This document shows, piece by piece, positions 6,842 to 15,229 of a stretch of 64,000 nt of DNA. Made by a program: the position numbers and the translations under genes. The stretch is from JBGSMF01 sp964651475 (GTDB taxonomy: Bacteria; Chloroflexota; Anaerolineae; Fen-1058): the NCBI GenBank assembly GCA_964651475.1, contig CAZYXV010000009.1:1-64000 (forward strand), given 5' to 3'. Below the pieces are notes generated by a model. That model saw only the letters and a program-made list of their open reading frames with translations, did not search any database and was not told the origin of the DNA. Numbering within the stretch: position 1 is the first letter of the stretch; every line of letters starts with the position of its first letter.

Positions 6842-8668
6842 TTACGCTACCAACGCTTGCAAGCCCAACTCTTGGAGCGTTTGCGGCAGCGGCGCGCCGT
6901 TGGAATCCCACCCGCGCTGTTCATAGTACATATCGAGCAGTTTGACCACGTCCTCAAATTTTGTAATCTGCCCCGCAGTCACGCCTGTCTTGGGCGGCTC
7001 GGTGTAAAAGCGCTCGGGCGGCATGTCCCACTCGCGGCCAAAGCCGTCAATCTCGCGCAGCCAGAACATGCGCGTCAGGTTCCACACGCGCGCGCCGACT
7101 TTTTCCAGGTCTTCCCAGGTGCGGTGGATGCCTGTCAGCCCTTCCAGGGCCGGCACATACAAGTCGCGGTCAATGCCCAGCTCTACCCATTGCAAGCGGC
7201 ACGAGCCCAGGCAGTCAAACATGGGGCGGAAATTTTGCAGCCAGATGATGCGCGCCACCTTTTCGGGCACGATCAGGTCTCGCCCCACCTGCAAGTCGTA
7301 GGTGATGGCCCACGAGCGGTTATGGTGCGCGCCCACGTCGCACGTCATATAAGCCAGCAGCATGGCCGTGGCGTTGTGTGTGGCGTAGGCAGATTGTTCC
7401 ATGCCCTTGACATGGATGGCAAACTTGTCGCTGCCCTTGCCTACCCTGGCGGCGGCCCTTTTCACACCGTCGGCCAGCAGCGCGCCCAGGCCCTGCTTGT
7501 AGGCAATTTGCCTGATCAACTCAAATACAGCCTGGGCATTGCCAAATGTCAGCTCAAGCCCGCCCGTGTCTTGCTTTGTGAAAATGCCCTTTTCGTAACA
7601 TTCCATGGCCCAGCCAATGACGCCGCCGGCGCTGATGGTGTCAATGCCCAAATCGTCGCATAGCAGGTTGGCTTGCGCCACGTCTTCAATGTCGCTCAGG
7701 CCGACGTTCGAGCCGAGCATGCCGATGGTCTCGTATTCGGGGCCTTCGACAAAAGAATTGTATTTCCTGGCGTGGCTGTATTTGCCGCAGGGCGAGGGGC
7801 AGCCAAAGCAGCCTTTGTCGGTGACGACGATTTTTTCGCGCATCACGGGGCCGTACAACGTCTTGCCGCCCTCGAACGATCCCGCGCTAAAATTCCGCGT
7901 GGGCAGCGCGCCAACCTCGTCGCACCAACTCACCACAATCGTCGTGCCATAGTCTTGCCACGACTTGAGGCCATCCGATTGCTTGCAGGCATCAATGAGC
8001 GCATAAGCGCCTTTGCGAAATAGCGCCTTGTCGGCAATGGGAATCGGCTTGGTGCCGTGCACCACAATCGCCTTGACTTTTTTGACGCCCATCACCGTGC
8101 CCACGCCGCCGCGCCCGGCCTGGCGGCCAAAGTCGTGATTGATGTGCGCGAATAACACACCGTTTTCGGCGCCTGGGCCGATGCAGGCAATCTGAAACTC
8201 TTCTCCTAGCTTTTCCTTGAAATGCACTTCGGTCTCGATGGCGCCCTTGCCCCACAGCTCGGCCGCGTCGCGCAGCTCGATCTTGTCGTCGTCAATGAAC
8301 AAGTACACCGGCTTGGGGCTGATGCCTTCGAGGATGATCGAATCAATCCCGGCGTATTTAAGCTCGGCCGTCAGCAGGCCGCCCAGGGATGCGCTGGCAT
8401 AGCCGCCCGTCAATGGGCTTTTAGTCGTAAAGTCCATCTTGCCGGCGCCGACGATGAGCGTGCCGGAAATCGGGCCGCTAGAGATGATGAGCTTGTTTTC
8501 CGGTCCCAACGGGTCGGCCCCCTTGGGCACCTCTTTGTAGAGGAAATACGCGCCAAAGCCGCGCCCGCCGATATAGTCGCGCGCCACCTCTGGCGGGGTG
8601 GGTTCCTTGCTAATCTTGCCCGTCGTCAAATTGACGCGCAGAATGTGTCCGCCATAACCGTATAACAT
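6842..8668 (-). CDS. aor: Aldehyde:ferredoxin oxidoreductase (W/Mo-bis-pterin)
   Basis: 608 residues, full length for the AOR family. The N-terminal pterin-binding domain has the signature IGGRGFGAY (about 33-41) and KSPLTGGYASASLGG (about 83-97). Cysteines CFGCPSPC (about 284-291) and the distal Cys in DCLGSCR (about 485-490) fit the single [4Fe-4S] cluster ligands. The enzyme oxidises an aldehyde to the acid and reduces ferredoxin in the cytoplasm. The preceding polyferredoxin gene and the following MoaD-like gene form an operon with it. AOR paralogues (AOR, FOR, GAPOR, WOR) cannot be separated with confidence by eye. Confidence 0.92.
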   Translation of the reverse strand: MLYGYGGHILRVNLTTGKISKEPTPPEVARDYIGGRGFGAYFLYKEVPKGADPLGPENKLIISSGPISGTLIVGAGKMDFTTKSPLTGGYASASLGGLLTAELKYAGIDSIILEGISPKPVYLFIDDDKIELRDAAELWGKGAIETEVHFKEKLGEEFQIACIGPGAENGVLFAHINHDFGRQAGRGGVGTVMGVKKVKAIVVHGTKPIPIADKALFRKGAYALIDACKQSDGLKSWQDYGTTIVVSWCDEVGALPTRNFSAGSFEGGKTLYGPVMREKIVVTDKGCFGCPSPCGKYSHARKYNSFVEGPEYETIGMLGSNVGLSDIEDVAQANLLCDDLGIDTISAGGVIGWAMECYEKGIFTKQDTGGLELTFGNAQAVFELIRQIAYKQGLGALLADGVKRAAARVGKGSDKFAIHVKGMEQSAYATHNATAMLLAYMTCDVGAHHNRSWAITYDLQVGRDLIVPEKVARIIWLQNFRPMFDCLGSCRLQWVELGIDRDLYVPALEGLTGIHRTWEDLEKVGARVWNLTRMFWLREIDGFGREWDMPPERFYTEPPKTGVTAGQITKFEDVVKLLDMYYEQRGWDSNGAPLPQTLQELGLQALVA

Positions 8669-8679
8669 TGCCAGCCTCC

Positions 8680-9078
8680 TTATGCCTCAACGTCGCCGAT
8701 CCGCAGCGCGCTCATGCCGCACGCCCGGACGCAATCGCCGCACAAATCGCACTTCCACGTATATTCAAAACCGTAGCCCATAAACATCACGCCCTCGGGA
8801 CATTCGGTCACGCACGCTTCGCACAGGGTACAGTCTTCACGCACCACCGCCCATACGCCGCGTTCATTCTTGCGAATGGCTTCGGTGGGGCAGACCTCGG
8901 CGCACTTGCCGCACTGCGTGCAAACCTTGACTTCAAATGTGCCCGGCGCCGGGAAATGCGGCGCCACGCGCAGCGCTGCCCACTTGGGATTGTTCTCGTC
9001 GAACAGGTTGAGCGAGCACGCCAGCAGGCACGCGCGGCAACCCGAACACTTGGCATTGTCCACGTACAATCGTTGCAT
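8680..9078 (-). CDS. Polyferredoxin-type electron-transfer protein of the AOR operon
   Basis: 132 residues with four cysteine groups: CSGCRACLLAC (11-21), CTQCGKCAEVCP, CTLCEACVTECP and CDLCGDCVRAC. This spacing is that of the HycB/AorA-like four-cluster ferredoxins that accept electrons from AOR or deliver them to another module. It lies 11 bases upstream of aor in the same orientation, so they are surely co-transcribed. Confidence 0.9.
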   Translation of the reverse strand: MQRLYVDNAKCSGCRACLLACSLNLFDENNPKWAALRVAPHFPAPGTFEVKVCTQCGKCAEVCPTEAIRKNERGVWAVVREDCTLCEACVTECPEGVMFMGYGFEYTWKCDLCGDCVRACGMSALRIGDVEA

Positions 9079-9164
9079 GGTTATACTCCTTTATAAAAAT
9101 CATCTCAACTGATAGTAATATACTCCCAATTCACTCACAAGTGACAACCGTTATAGTAAAACCA

Positions 9165-9612
9165 TGAATAGTCTCGTTATTGTCAACCGGCATAACGCCG
9201 CGCTACGAAAAAAGATGCTGCCAGAGCTGCCATTGGGCGGGTCAAGCGGGGGCGATTCGCCCAGATCAATTTTCCATTGTCGTTCGCCGGAGGTCTTGTC
9301 TACCGCCCACAACTCGGAACGCTGCGAACCGCGCGTGCGCATAGCGCGCGATTAGCAGATCGCCTTCAACCGCCAGCGGAACAAATTCGTAATCCTTGTC
9401 TTCAAGCAGCGTCTGCGTTTTGCCATCTGCCGCCTCGACCGCCGCCAGTTTTTCTCGAACGCCCACGTAAAACGCCTCGCCAGTAATGAGGGGGGAACGT
9501 CGCAATAGGACCGGTCGGGCGCTTGAACGCTCCACACTTGCTTTAATGTTTTGGCGTCCCATCGCTGAACACATTCGTCAAAGAGCATGTAAAAGCTCGA
9601 ACCGTCCATCAC
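9165..9612 (-). pseudogene. Frameshifted fragment of a PQQ-like beta-propeller protein
   Basis: Three overlapping frames on the minus strand read in order as one protein. They are VQRWDAKTLKQVWSVQAP (from about 9580), then ITGEAFYVGVREKLAAVEAADGKTQTL (to about 9340), then SELWAVDKTSGERQWKIDLGE (about 9320-9240). The repeated pattern 'A-D-x-T/A-G-K-x-x-W/T' is that of outer-membrane-assembly/PQQ-like propeller blades. At least two frameshifts (around 9490 and 9335) break it, and both ends of a normal propeller are missing. This is a decayed remnant. Confidence 0.7.
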
Positions 9613-9689
9613 AGGTTTCTTTTTTGCTAAATGCGAGTATACTTTTACCGTATCATCTCAAAATGTAGGGGCGGCTCTTGCGGTCGCCC

Positions 9690-9741
9690 ATATGAGGGCA
9701 GGGGCAAGCCCTGCCACTACCCCGGATTATTGAGAAGATAC
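9690..9741. repeat. Interspersed palindromic repeat, copy 2
   Basis: Identical to 1-52. Here the upstream flank (GTAGGGGCGGCTC...GTCGCCC, 9665-9689) adds another imperfect palindrome, so the complete unit is probably about 75 bases. It ends only 8 bases before the Shine-Dalgarno of the macro-domain gene and therefore forms its upstream region. Confidence 0.85.
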
Positions 9742-9760
9742 CTTTTACCAGGAGGTAGAC

Positions 9761-10297
9761 ATGCACGTGGCAATTAATCAATCCACGCTCGAACTGGTAC
9801 AGGGCGACATCACTCTGCAAGACGTAGAGGCCATCGTCAACGCCGCCAACAATAGCCTGCTCGGCGGCGGGGGGGTGGATGGCGCCATTCACCGCGCGGC
9901 GGGGGCCGATCTATTGGCCGAGTGCCGCACGCTGCACGGGTGCGCCACTGGCGATGCCAAGATCACGCGCGGCTATCGCCTGAAGGCGCGCCACGTCATC
10001 CACACCGTCGGACCCATCTATTCCGGCGCGCCCCGCGATGCCGAGTTGCTGGCCAGCGCCTACCGCCGCAGCCTGGAGCTTGCCAGCGCCAACAACCTGC
10101 GCAGTATCGCGTTTCCCTCTATCAGCACCGGCGCGTACGGCTATCCCGTTCACGCCGCGGCGCCGGTGGCGCTGCAAGTGGCGCTCGACTATCTCACCTC
10201 CCACAGCGACATCCAGGTGGTGCGTTTTGTGTTGTACGATGGGCGTACTTTTGAAGCGTACAAGATGGCGCTCGCGCGCCTGATTAACAATCACTGA
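9761..10297 (+). CDS. Macro-domain ADP-ribose hydrolase (MacroD/YmdB-like)
   Basis: 178 residues, a single macro domain. Key motifs are QGDIT (about 14-18), VNAANNSLLGGGGVDGAIH (about 28-46, the ADP-ribose binding and catalytic loop with Asn and Asp) and SISTGAYGYP (about 120-129). These match MacroD-type enzymes, which remove ADP-ribose from Asp/Glu or deacetylate O-acetyl-ADP-ribose. CAGGAGG lies 6 bases upstream of the ATG. The gene stands alone, preceded by the dispersed repeat. Confidence 0.93.
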   Translation: MHVAINQSTLELVQGDITLQDVEAIVNAANNSLLGGGGVDGAIHRAAGADLLAECRTLHGCATGDAKITRGYRLKARHVIHTVGPIYSGAPRDAELLASAYRRSLELASANNLRSIAFPSISTGAYGYPVHAAAPVALQVALDYLTSHSDIQVVRFVLYDGRTFEAYKMALARLINNH

Positions 10298-10389
10298 CTG
10301 CAATGGCTGAACGCGGCACGGATACGGCGAGGGCTAGCCTGGGCGCGTATGTGTCAATCTACACCAAAAAACGGGGGACAATTGCCACT

Positions 10390-10417
10390 TTGACAAAATA
10401 AATTTTAGGCTTATTAT
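10390..10417 (+). promoter_or_regulatory. Promoter of the PFOR gene
   Basis: TTGACA (10390-10395), a 16-base spacer and TATTAT (10412-10417). Initiation near 10424 gives a leader of about 130 bases before the start at 10553. No recognisable riboswitch was seen in that leader. Confidence 0.6.
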
Positions 10418-10552
10418 AGCAATGCTGTGTTTTTGTTTCATCATCTGGCTTGGGCAAAAGGGCGCAGGGCAAACCATCGGGGTTGCCAGCCTGAGCGCTT
10501 GCGCCGCGCCAGGCGATACATGTCAAAATAATCACTAATCTGGAGGTACGTA

Positions 10553-13500
10553 ATGACAAAACCTGATTCTCAAACGAGCAGACCTACAGTGACCCTGGAC
10601 GGCAATGAAGCAGCCGCTTATGTCGCTCACAAGCTCAGCGAGGTGATCGCCATCTATCCCATCACGCCCTCAAGTCCGATGGGCGAGTGGGCCGATCAGT
10701 GGTCGTCTGAGGGCAAAACGAACATCTGGGGCACGGTGCCGCTGGTGACCGAGATGCAAAGCGAGGGCGGCGCGGCGGCGGCTGTTCACGGGGCGCTGCA
10801 AACGGGGGCGCTCAGCACCACCTTTACCGCCTCGCAGGGCTTGATGCTCATGATCCCCACCATGTTCAAGCTGGTGGGAGAACTGCTGCCCACCGTGTTT
10901 CACGTCACGGCCCGCTCACTTTCCGTGCAGGCGCTTTCGATCTTTGGCGACCACAGCGACGTGATGGCGACCCGCTCGACCGGCTTTGCGCTGCTGGCGT
11001 CCAACTCGGTGCAAGAGGTGATGGACATGGCGCTCATTGCCCACGCGGCTGCGCTCGAAGCGCGCCTGCCCTTTATGCACTTTTTCGACGGCTTTCGCAC
11101 CAGCCACGAGGTGATGAAAATCGAGCGGCTGGCCGACGACGACATTCGCGCCATGGTCAATATGGAAGCTGTGCAGGCGCACCGCGCCCGCGCCCTTTCT
11201 CCAGAACACCCCGTCATTCGCGGCACGGCGCAAAATCCCGACGTCTATTTCCAGGCGCGCGAGACGGTCAACCCGTTCTACGACGCCTGTCCCGATATCG
11301 TTCAAAAGACGATGGACAAATTTGCCCAAATCGTCGGGCGCAGGTACAACCTGTTTGATTACGTGGGCGCGCCCGACGCCGAGCGTGTGGTGATCGTCAT
11401 GTGCTCCGGCGCGGAAACGGCGCAGGAAACAGCCGAGTATCTGGCAAAGCAGGGTGAAAAGGTCGGCGTGGTCAAAGTTCACCTGTACCGCCCCTTTTCA
11501 ATCAAACACTTTATTGGCGCGCTGCCGGCCACGGTCAAGGCCATCGCCGTGCTCGACCGCACCAAAGAGCCGGGCGCGGCTGGCGAGCCGCTGTACCAGG
11601 ACGTGGTCACGGCGCTCACCGAAGCCATGAGCGAAGGCAATGCGCCATTTGGCGCCGCGCCGCGCGTCATCGGCGGGCGTTACGGGCTTTCGTCCAAAGA
11701 GTTTACGCCAGCCATGGTCAAGGCCGTTTTTGACGAGTTGAAGAAAGACAAGCCCAAGAATCACTTTACCGTAGGCATTATTGACGACGTGACGCACACC
11801 AGCCTGGAGTTCGACCCGGCCTTTAGCGCCGAGGGCAGCGGCACCGTGCGCGCCATGTTCTACGGGCTAGGCGCCGATGGCACGGTGGGCGCCAACAAGA
11901 ACTCGATCAAGATTATTGGCGAAGACACGCCCAATTTTGCCCAGGGCTATTTCGTGTACGACTCGCGCAAGTCCGGCACCATGACGACCTCGCACTTGCG
12001 CTTTGGAGACAATCCCATTCACTCTTCATATCTCATTGGTTCGGCCAACTTTGTGGCCTGCCACCAGTTCACCTTCCTCGAACGCTTTGATGTGCTGGCG
12101 GCGGCCGCGCCCGGCGCAGTCTTTTTGCTCAACAGCCCTTACGCGCCGGACGAGGTGTGGGATCACCTGCCGCGCACGACGCAAAAGCACATCCTGGATA
12201 AAAAGTTGCGCTTTTACGTCATTGACGGCTACCAGGTGGCGCACGACACCGGCATGGGCGGGCGCGTCAACACCATTATGCAGACGTGCTTTTTTGCCAT
12301 CAGCGGCATCCTGCCGCGCGACGAAGCCATCGAAGCCATCAAGTATTCGATCAAAAAGACCTATGGCAAGCGCGGCGAGGCGGTGGTGCAAAAGAACTAT
12401 GCTGCCGTCAATAGCACGTTGGAGCACCTGCACGAGATAGACCTGAGCGGCATGCAGGTGAGCAGCACATTCGACATGCGCCCGGCGGTGCCGGACGAAG
12501 CGCCCGAGTTTGTGAGAAAAGTGACGGCTGAAATTATTGCCGGGCGCGGCGACCTGCTGCCCGTGAGCGCGCTGCCGGTAGATGGCACCTTCCCCACGGC
12601 CACCACGCAATGGGAAAAGCGCAACATTGCGTTGGACATTCCGGTGTGGGACCCCGACGTGTGCATTCAGTGCGGCAAATGCGTGCTGGTCTGCCCGCAC
12701 GCCGTCATCCGCGCCAAGGTGTACGACGAAGCCTTGCTCAAGGATGCGCCAGCCACGTTCAAGAGCGCGGCGGCCAAGTGGAAAGAATACAAAGACAAGA
12801 AATATACCCTCCAGGTCGCGCCAGAGGATTGCACCGGCTGCGGCTTGTGCGTAGAGGCTTGCCCGGCCAAGAACAAGAGCAACGTCAGCCTCAAGGCCAT
12901 CAATATGCAGTCGCAGCTCCCGCTGCGCGAACCCGAGCGCGCCAATTGGGAATTTTTCCTGGGGCTGCCGGAAATGGACCGCGCCGCGCTCAGCGCGTCG
13001 GTGAAAGACACGCAACTGCTTCGCCCGCTGTTCGAGTTTTCGGGCGCGTGCGGCGGCTGCGGCGAAACGCCCTACGTCAAGCTGGTGTCGCAATTGTTTG
13101 GCGACCGCGCCATTATCGCTAACGCCACCGGCTGCTCGTCCATTTACGGCGGCAACCTGCCCACCACGCCGTGGTGCCAGGACGCCCACGGGCGCGGGCC
13201 GGCCTGGGCCAGCTCTCTATTTGAAGACAATGCCGAATTTGGCCTTGGCTTTCGGCTGACGCTCGACAAGCAAAATGAATACGCTCGCGAATTGCTCGAG
13301 AAACTGGAAAGCGAAATCGGCGGGCAGTTGGTAGAGGCTTTGCTTACCGCCGACCAATCCACCGAACAAGGCATCCTCAAGCAGCGCGAGCACGTGGCTG
13401 CGCTCAAAGCGAAATTGGCCGCCCTCCCCAATCCGTCCCCCGATGCCCACTATCTGCTGAGCCTGGCTGACGTTCTGGTGCGCAAGAGCGTGTGGATTAT

Positions 13501-14143
13501 GGGCGGCGATGGCTGGGCCTACGACATCGGCTACGGCGGACTGGATCACGTGATTGCTTCTGGCCGCGACGTCAACATCATGGTGCTGGATACCGAAGTG
13601 TACTCGAATACCGGCGGGCAAATGTCCAAGTCCACCCCGCGCGCGGCGGTGGCCAAGTTTGCCGCTGGCGGCAAACCGCTGCCCAAGAAGGACCTGGCCA
13701 TGATGGCGATGATGTACGGCAATGTGTACGTGGCGCGCGTGGCGTTTGGCGCCAACGACGCTCAAGCCATTCGCGCTATTGCGGAAGCCGAAGCCTACAA
13801 AGGCCCATCGCTTATCATTGCCTACTCGCACTGCATCAATCACGGCTACGACCTGGTGCATGGCCTGGAGCAGCAAAAACTGGCGGTGCAATCCGGGCAC
13901 TGGCCCTTGTTCCGCTACAACCCTGCCCTGGCTGTGGAAGGCCAGAATCCGCTGTCGTTAGATTCCAAAGCGCCCTCGATTTCGCTGGACAAGTACGTAT
14001 ACAACGAGACGCGCTACAAGATGCTGACTTTGTCCAACGAAGAGGCTGCCGAACGATTGTTGAGACTGGCGCAGGAAGACGTGGCCCGCCGCTGGAGGAT
14101 GTACGAACACATGGCCGCGATGCAATACGGAGAACAAGGATAA
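10553..14143 (+). CDS. nifJ: Pyruvate:ferredoxin (flavodoxin) oxidoreductase
   Basis: 1196 residues, the full fused single-chain PFOR. Order: pyrimidine-binding domain I (YPITPSSPMGE, about 34-44), transketolase-C-like domain II, the gamma-type domain III (GLGADGTVGANKNS), a two-cluster ferredoxin domain (CIQCGKCVLVCP from residue 704, CTGCGLCVEACP from 760) and the TPP-binding domain (SGACGGCGETPY, later GGDGWAYDIGYGG). It converts pyruvate and CoA to acetyl-CoA, CO2 and reduced ferredoxin in the cytoplasm. GGAGGT lies upstream of the ATG. A DHOD-like flavoprotein gene follows, a common pairing in anaerobes. Confidence 0.97.
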   Translation: MTKPDSQTSRPTVTLDGNEAAAYVAHKLSEVIAIYPITPSSPMGEWADQWSSEGKTNIWGTVPLVTEMQSEGGAAAAVHGALQTGALSTTFTASQGLMLMIPTMFKLVGELLPTVFHVTARSLSVQALSIFGDHSDVMATRSTGFALLASNSVQEVMDMALIAHAAALEARLPFMHFFDGFRTSHEVMKIERLADDDIRAMVNMEAVQAHRARALSPEHPVIRGTAQNPDVYFQARETVNPFYDACPDIVQKTMDKFAQIVGRRYNLFDYVGAPDAERVVIVMCSGAETAQETAEYLAKQGEKVGVVKVHLYRPFSIKHFIGALPATVKAIAVLDRTKEPGAAGEPLYQDVVTALTEAMSEGNAPFGAAPRVIGGRYGLSSKEFTPAMVKAVFDELKKDKPKNHFTVGIIDDVTHTSLEFDPAFSAEGSGTVRAMFYGLGADGTVGANKNSIKIIGEDTPNFAQGYFVYDSRKSGTMTTSHLRFGDNPIHSSYLIGSANFVACHQFTFLERFDVLAAAAPGAVFLLNSPYAPDEVWDHLPRTTQKHILDKKLRFYVIDGYQVAHDTGMGGRVNTIMQTCFFAISGILPRDEAIEAIKYSIKKTYGKRGEAVVQKNYAAVNSTLEHLHEIDLSGMQVSSTFDMRPAVPDEAPEFVRKVTAEIIAGRGDLLPVSALPVDGTFPTATTQWEKRNIALDIPVWDPDVCIQCGKCVLVCPHAVIRAKVYDEALLKDAPATFKSAAAKWKEYKDKKYTLQVAPEDCTGCGLCVEACPAKNKSNVSLKAINMQSQLPLREPERANWEFFLGLPEMDRAALSASVKDTQLLRPLFEFSGACGGCGETPYVKLVSQLFGDRAIIANATGCSSIYGGNLPTTPWCQDAHGRGPAWASSLFEDNAEFGLGFRLTLDKQNEYARELLEKLESEIGGQLVEALLTADQSTEQGILKQREHVAALKAKLAALPNPSPDAHYLLSLADVLVRKSVWIMGGDGWAYDIGYGGLDHVIASGRDVNIMVLDTEVYSNTGGQMSKSTPRAAVAKFAAGGKPLPKKDLAMMAMMYGNVYVARVAFGANDAQAIRAIAEAEAYKGPSLIIAYSHCINHGYDLVHGLEQQKLAVQSGHWPLFRYNPALAVEGQNPLSLDSKAPSISLDKYVYNETRYKMLTLSNEEAAERLLRLAQEDVARRWRMYEHMAAMQYGEQG

Positions 14144-14146
14144 TCA

Positions 14147-14180
14147 GAGAAGCCAGGTTTTTACAAGAACCTGGCTTCTC
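14147..14180 (+). promoter_or_regulatory. Perfect 13-bp hairpin between the PFOR and DHOD-like genes
   Basis: GAGAAGCCAGGTT (14147-14159), 8-base loop, AACCTGGCTTCTC (14168-14180). No T-run follows; the next gene's Shine-Dalgarno AAGGAGG starts 5 bases later. It probably acts as an mRNA processing or stability element, or a partial attenuator, that sets different levels of the two proteins. Confidence 0.6.
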
Positions 14181-14198
14181 ACCTAAAGGAGGGTGATG

Positions 14199-15194
14199 AT
14201 GATAGATTTGTCCACCACTTATATGGGTCTCAAGCTCAAAAACCCCTTGGTGCCGGCAGCTTCGCCGCTTTCCAAGAAGCTGGACAGTATCAAGCGCATG
14301 GAAGATGCCGGCGCCGCCGCCATCACCATGTACTCGCTGTTCGAGGAGCAAATCACGCTCGAAAGCCACGCGCTGGATCATTTCCTGACGCAAGGCACAG
14401 AAAGCCACGCCGAGGCGCTGACCTATTTTCCAGACCTGGGGCAGTACAACGTGGGGCCAGAAGGCTACCTGGAAATGATCCGCAAGGCCAAGGAAGCTAC
14501 CCACATTCCCATCATCGGCAGCCTCAATGGCGTTTCGAGCGGAGGCTGGATCAGCTATGCTAAAAAGATCGAACAGGCCGGCGCCGATGCATTGGAATTG
14601 AACGTTTACTATATTCCCACCGATCCCCGCGTTACAAGCGCCGACGTGGAAAAGATGTACCTGGAGCTGGTGCGCAACGTCAAGGCCAGCGTCAAAATCC
14701 CGGTGGCGGTCAAGCTGGGGCATTTCTTTACCGCGTTCGCCAACGTGGCCCTGCAACTCGACCAGGCCGGGGCGGACGGGCTGGTATTGTTCAATCGCTT
14801 TTACCAACCTGATATTGATCTGGAGGCGCTGCAAGTTACGCCCAACCTGACCCTGAGCACTTCTAACGAGTTGCGCGTCAGGCTGCGCTGGGTGGCGATC
14901 CTGCACGACCGCATCAAAGCTGATATGGCCGTGACGGGCGGCGTGCACACGGCCGCCGACGTGATCAAATGCATGATGGTGGGGGCAAAGGTCGCCACAC
15001 TGGGCGCGGTGATTCTCCAACACGGCGCGCAGCACATCCGCGCCATCGAAGCCGATATGCGGCGCTGGATGGAAGAGCACGAATACGAGTCCGTGACGCA
15101 AATGCAGGGCAGTATGGACCAGCAGCACGTGGCCGAGCCGGCAGCGTTCGAGCGGGCGAACTATATCAAGGTGCTGCAACTATACAAAATCTGA
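14199..15194 (+). CDS. Dihydroorotate-dehydrogenase-like flavoprotein linked to PFOR
   Basis: 331 residues, an FMN-dependent TIM barrel of the DHOD/PreA type (LKNPLVPAASPLSKKLD near the N-terminus, VAVKLGHFF, and a C-terminal GGVHTAADVIKCMMVGA phosphate-binding motif). It lacks an obvious ferredoxin tail. It is annotated in many anaerobes next to PFOR without a proven role, and a true pyrimidine function is unlikely here. GTG-ATG-ATG starts overlap. The last ATG is chosen because AAAGGAGG lies at the right distance from it. Confidence 0.85.
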   Translation: MIDLSTTYMGLKLKNPLVPAASPLSKKLDSIKRMEDAGAAAITMYSLFEEQITLESHALDHFLTQGTESHAEALTYFPDLGQYNVGPEGYLEMIRKAKEATHIPIIGSLNGVSSGGWISYAKKIEQAGADALELNVYYIPTDPRVTSADVEKMYLELVRNVKASVKIPVAVKLGHFFTAFANVALQLDQAGADGLVLFNRFYQPDIDLEALQVTPNLTLSTSNELRVRLRWVAILHDRIKADMAVTGGVHTAADVIKCMMVGAKVATLGAVILQHGAQHIRAIEADMRRWMEEHEYESVTQMQGSMDQQHVAEPAAFERANYIKVLQLYKI

Positions 15195-15229
15195 AAAGAA
15201 ACCTGTCTTGTGGTGAGAGGCGGCGGCTT

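Noticed and set aside
12026..13189. Long minus-strand reading frame opposite the PFOR gene
   Set aside because: It is the codon-bias shadow of PFOR: low-complexity composition (His/Arg/Ala-rich), no motif, no Shine-Dalgarno, and PFOR is certain in this interval.
14969..15229. Upstream extension of the M32 carboxypeptidase frame
   Set aside because: It overlaps the DHOD-like gene in another frame and adds Arg-rich non-conserved residues. The family begins at 15230.
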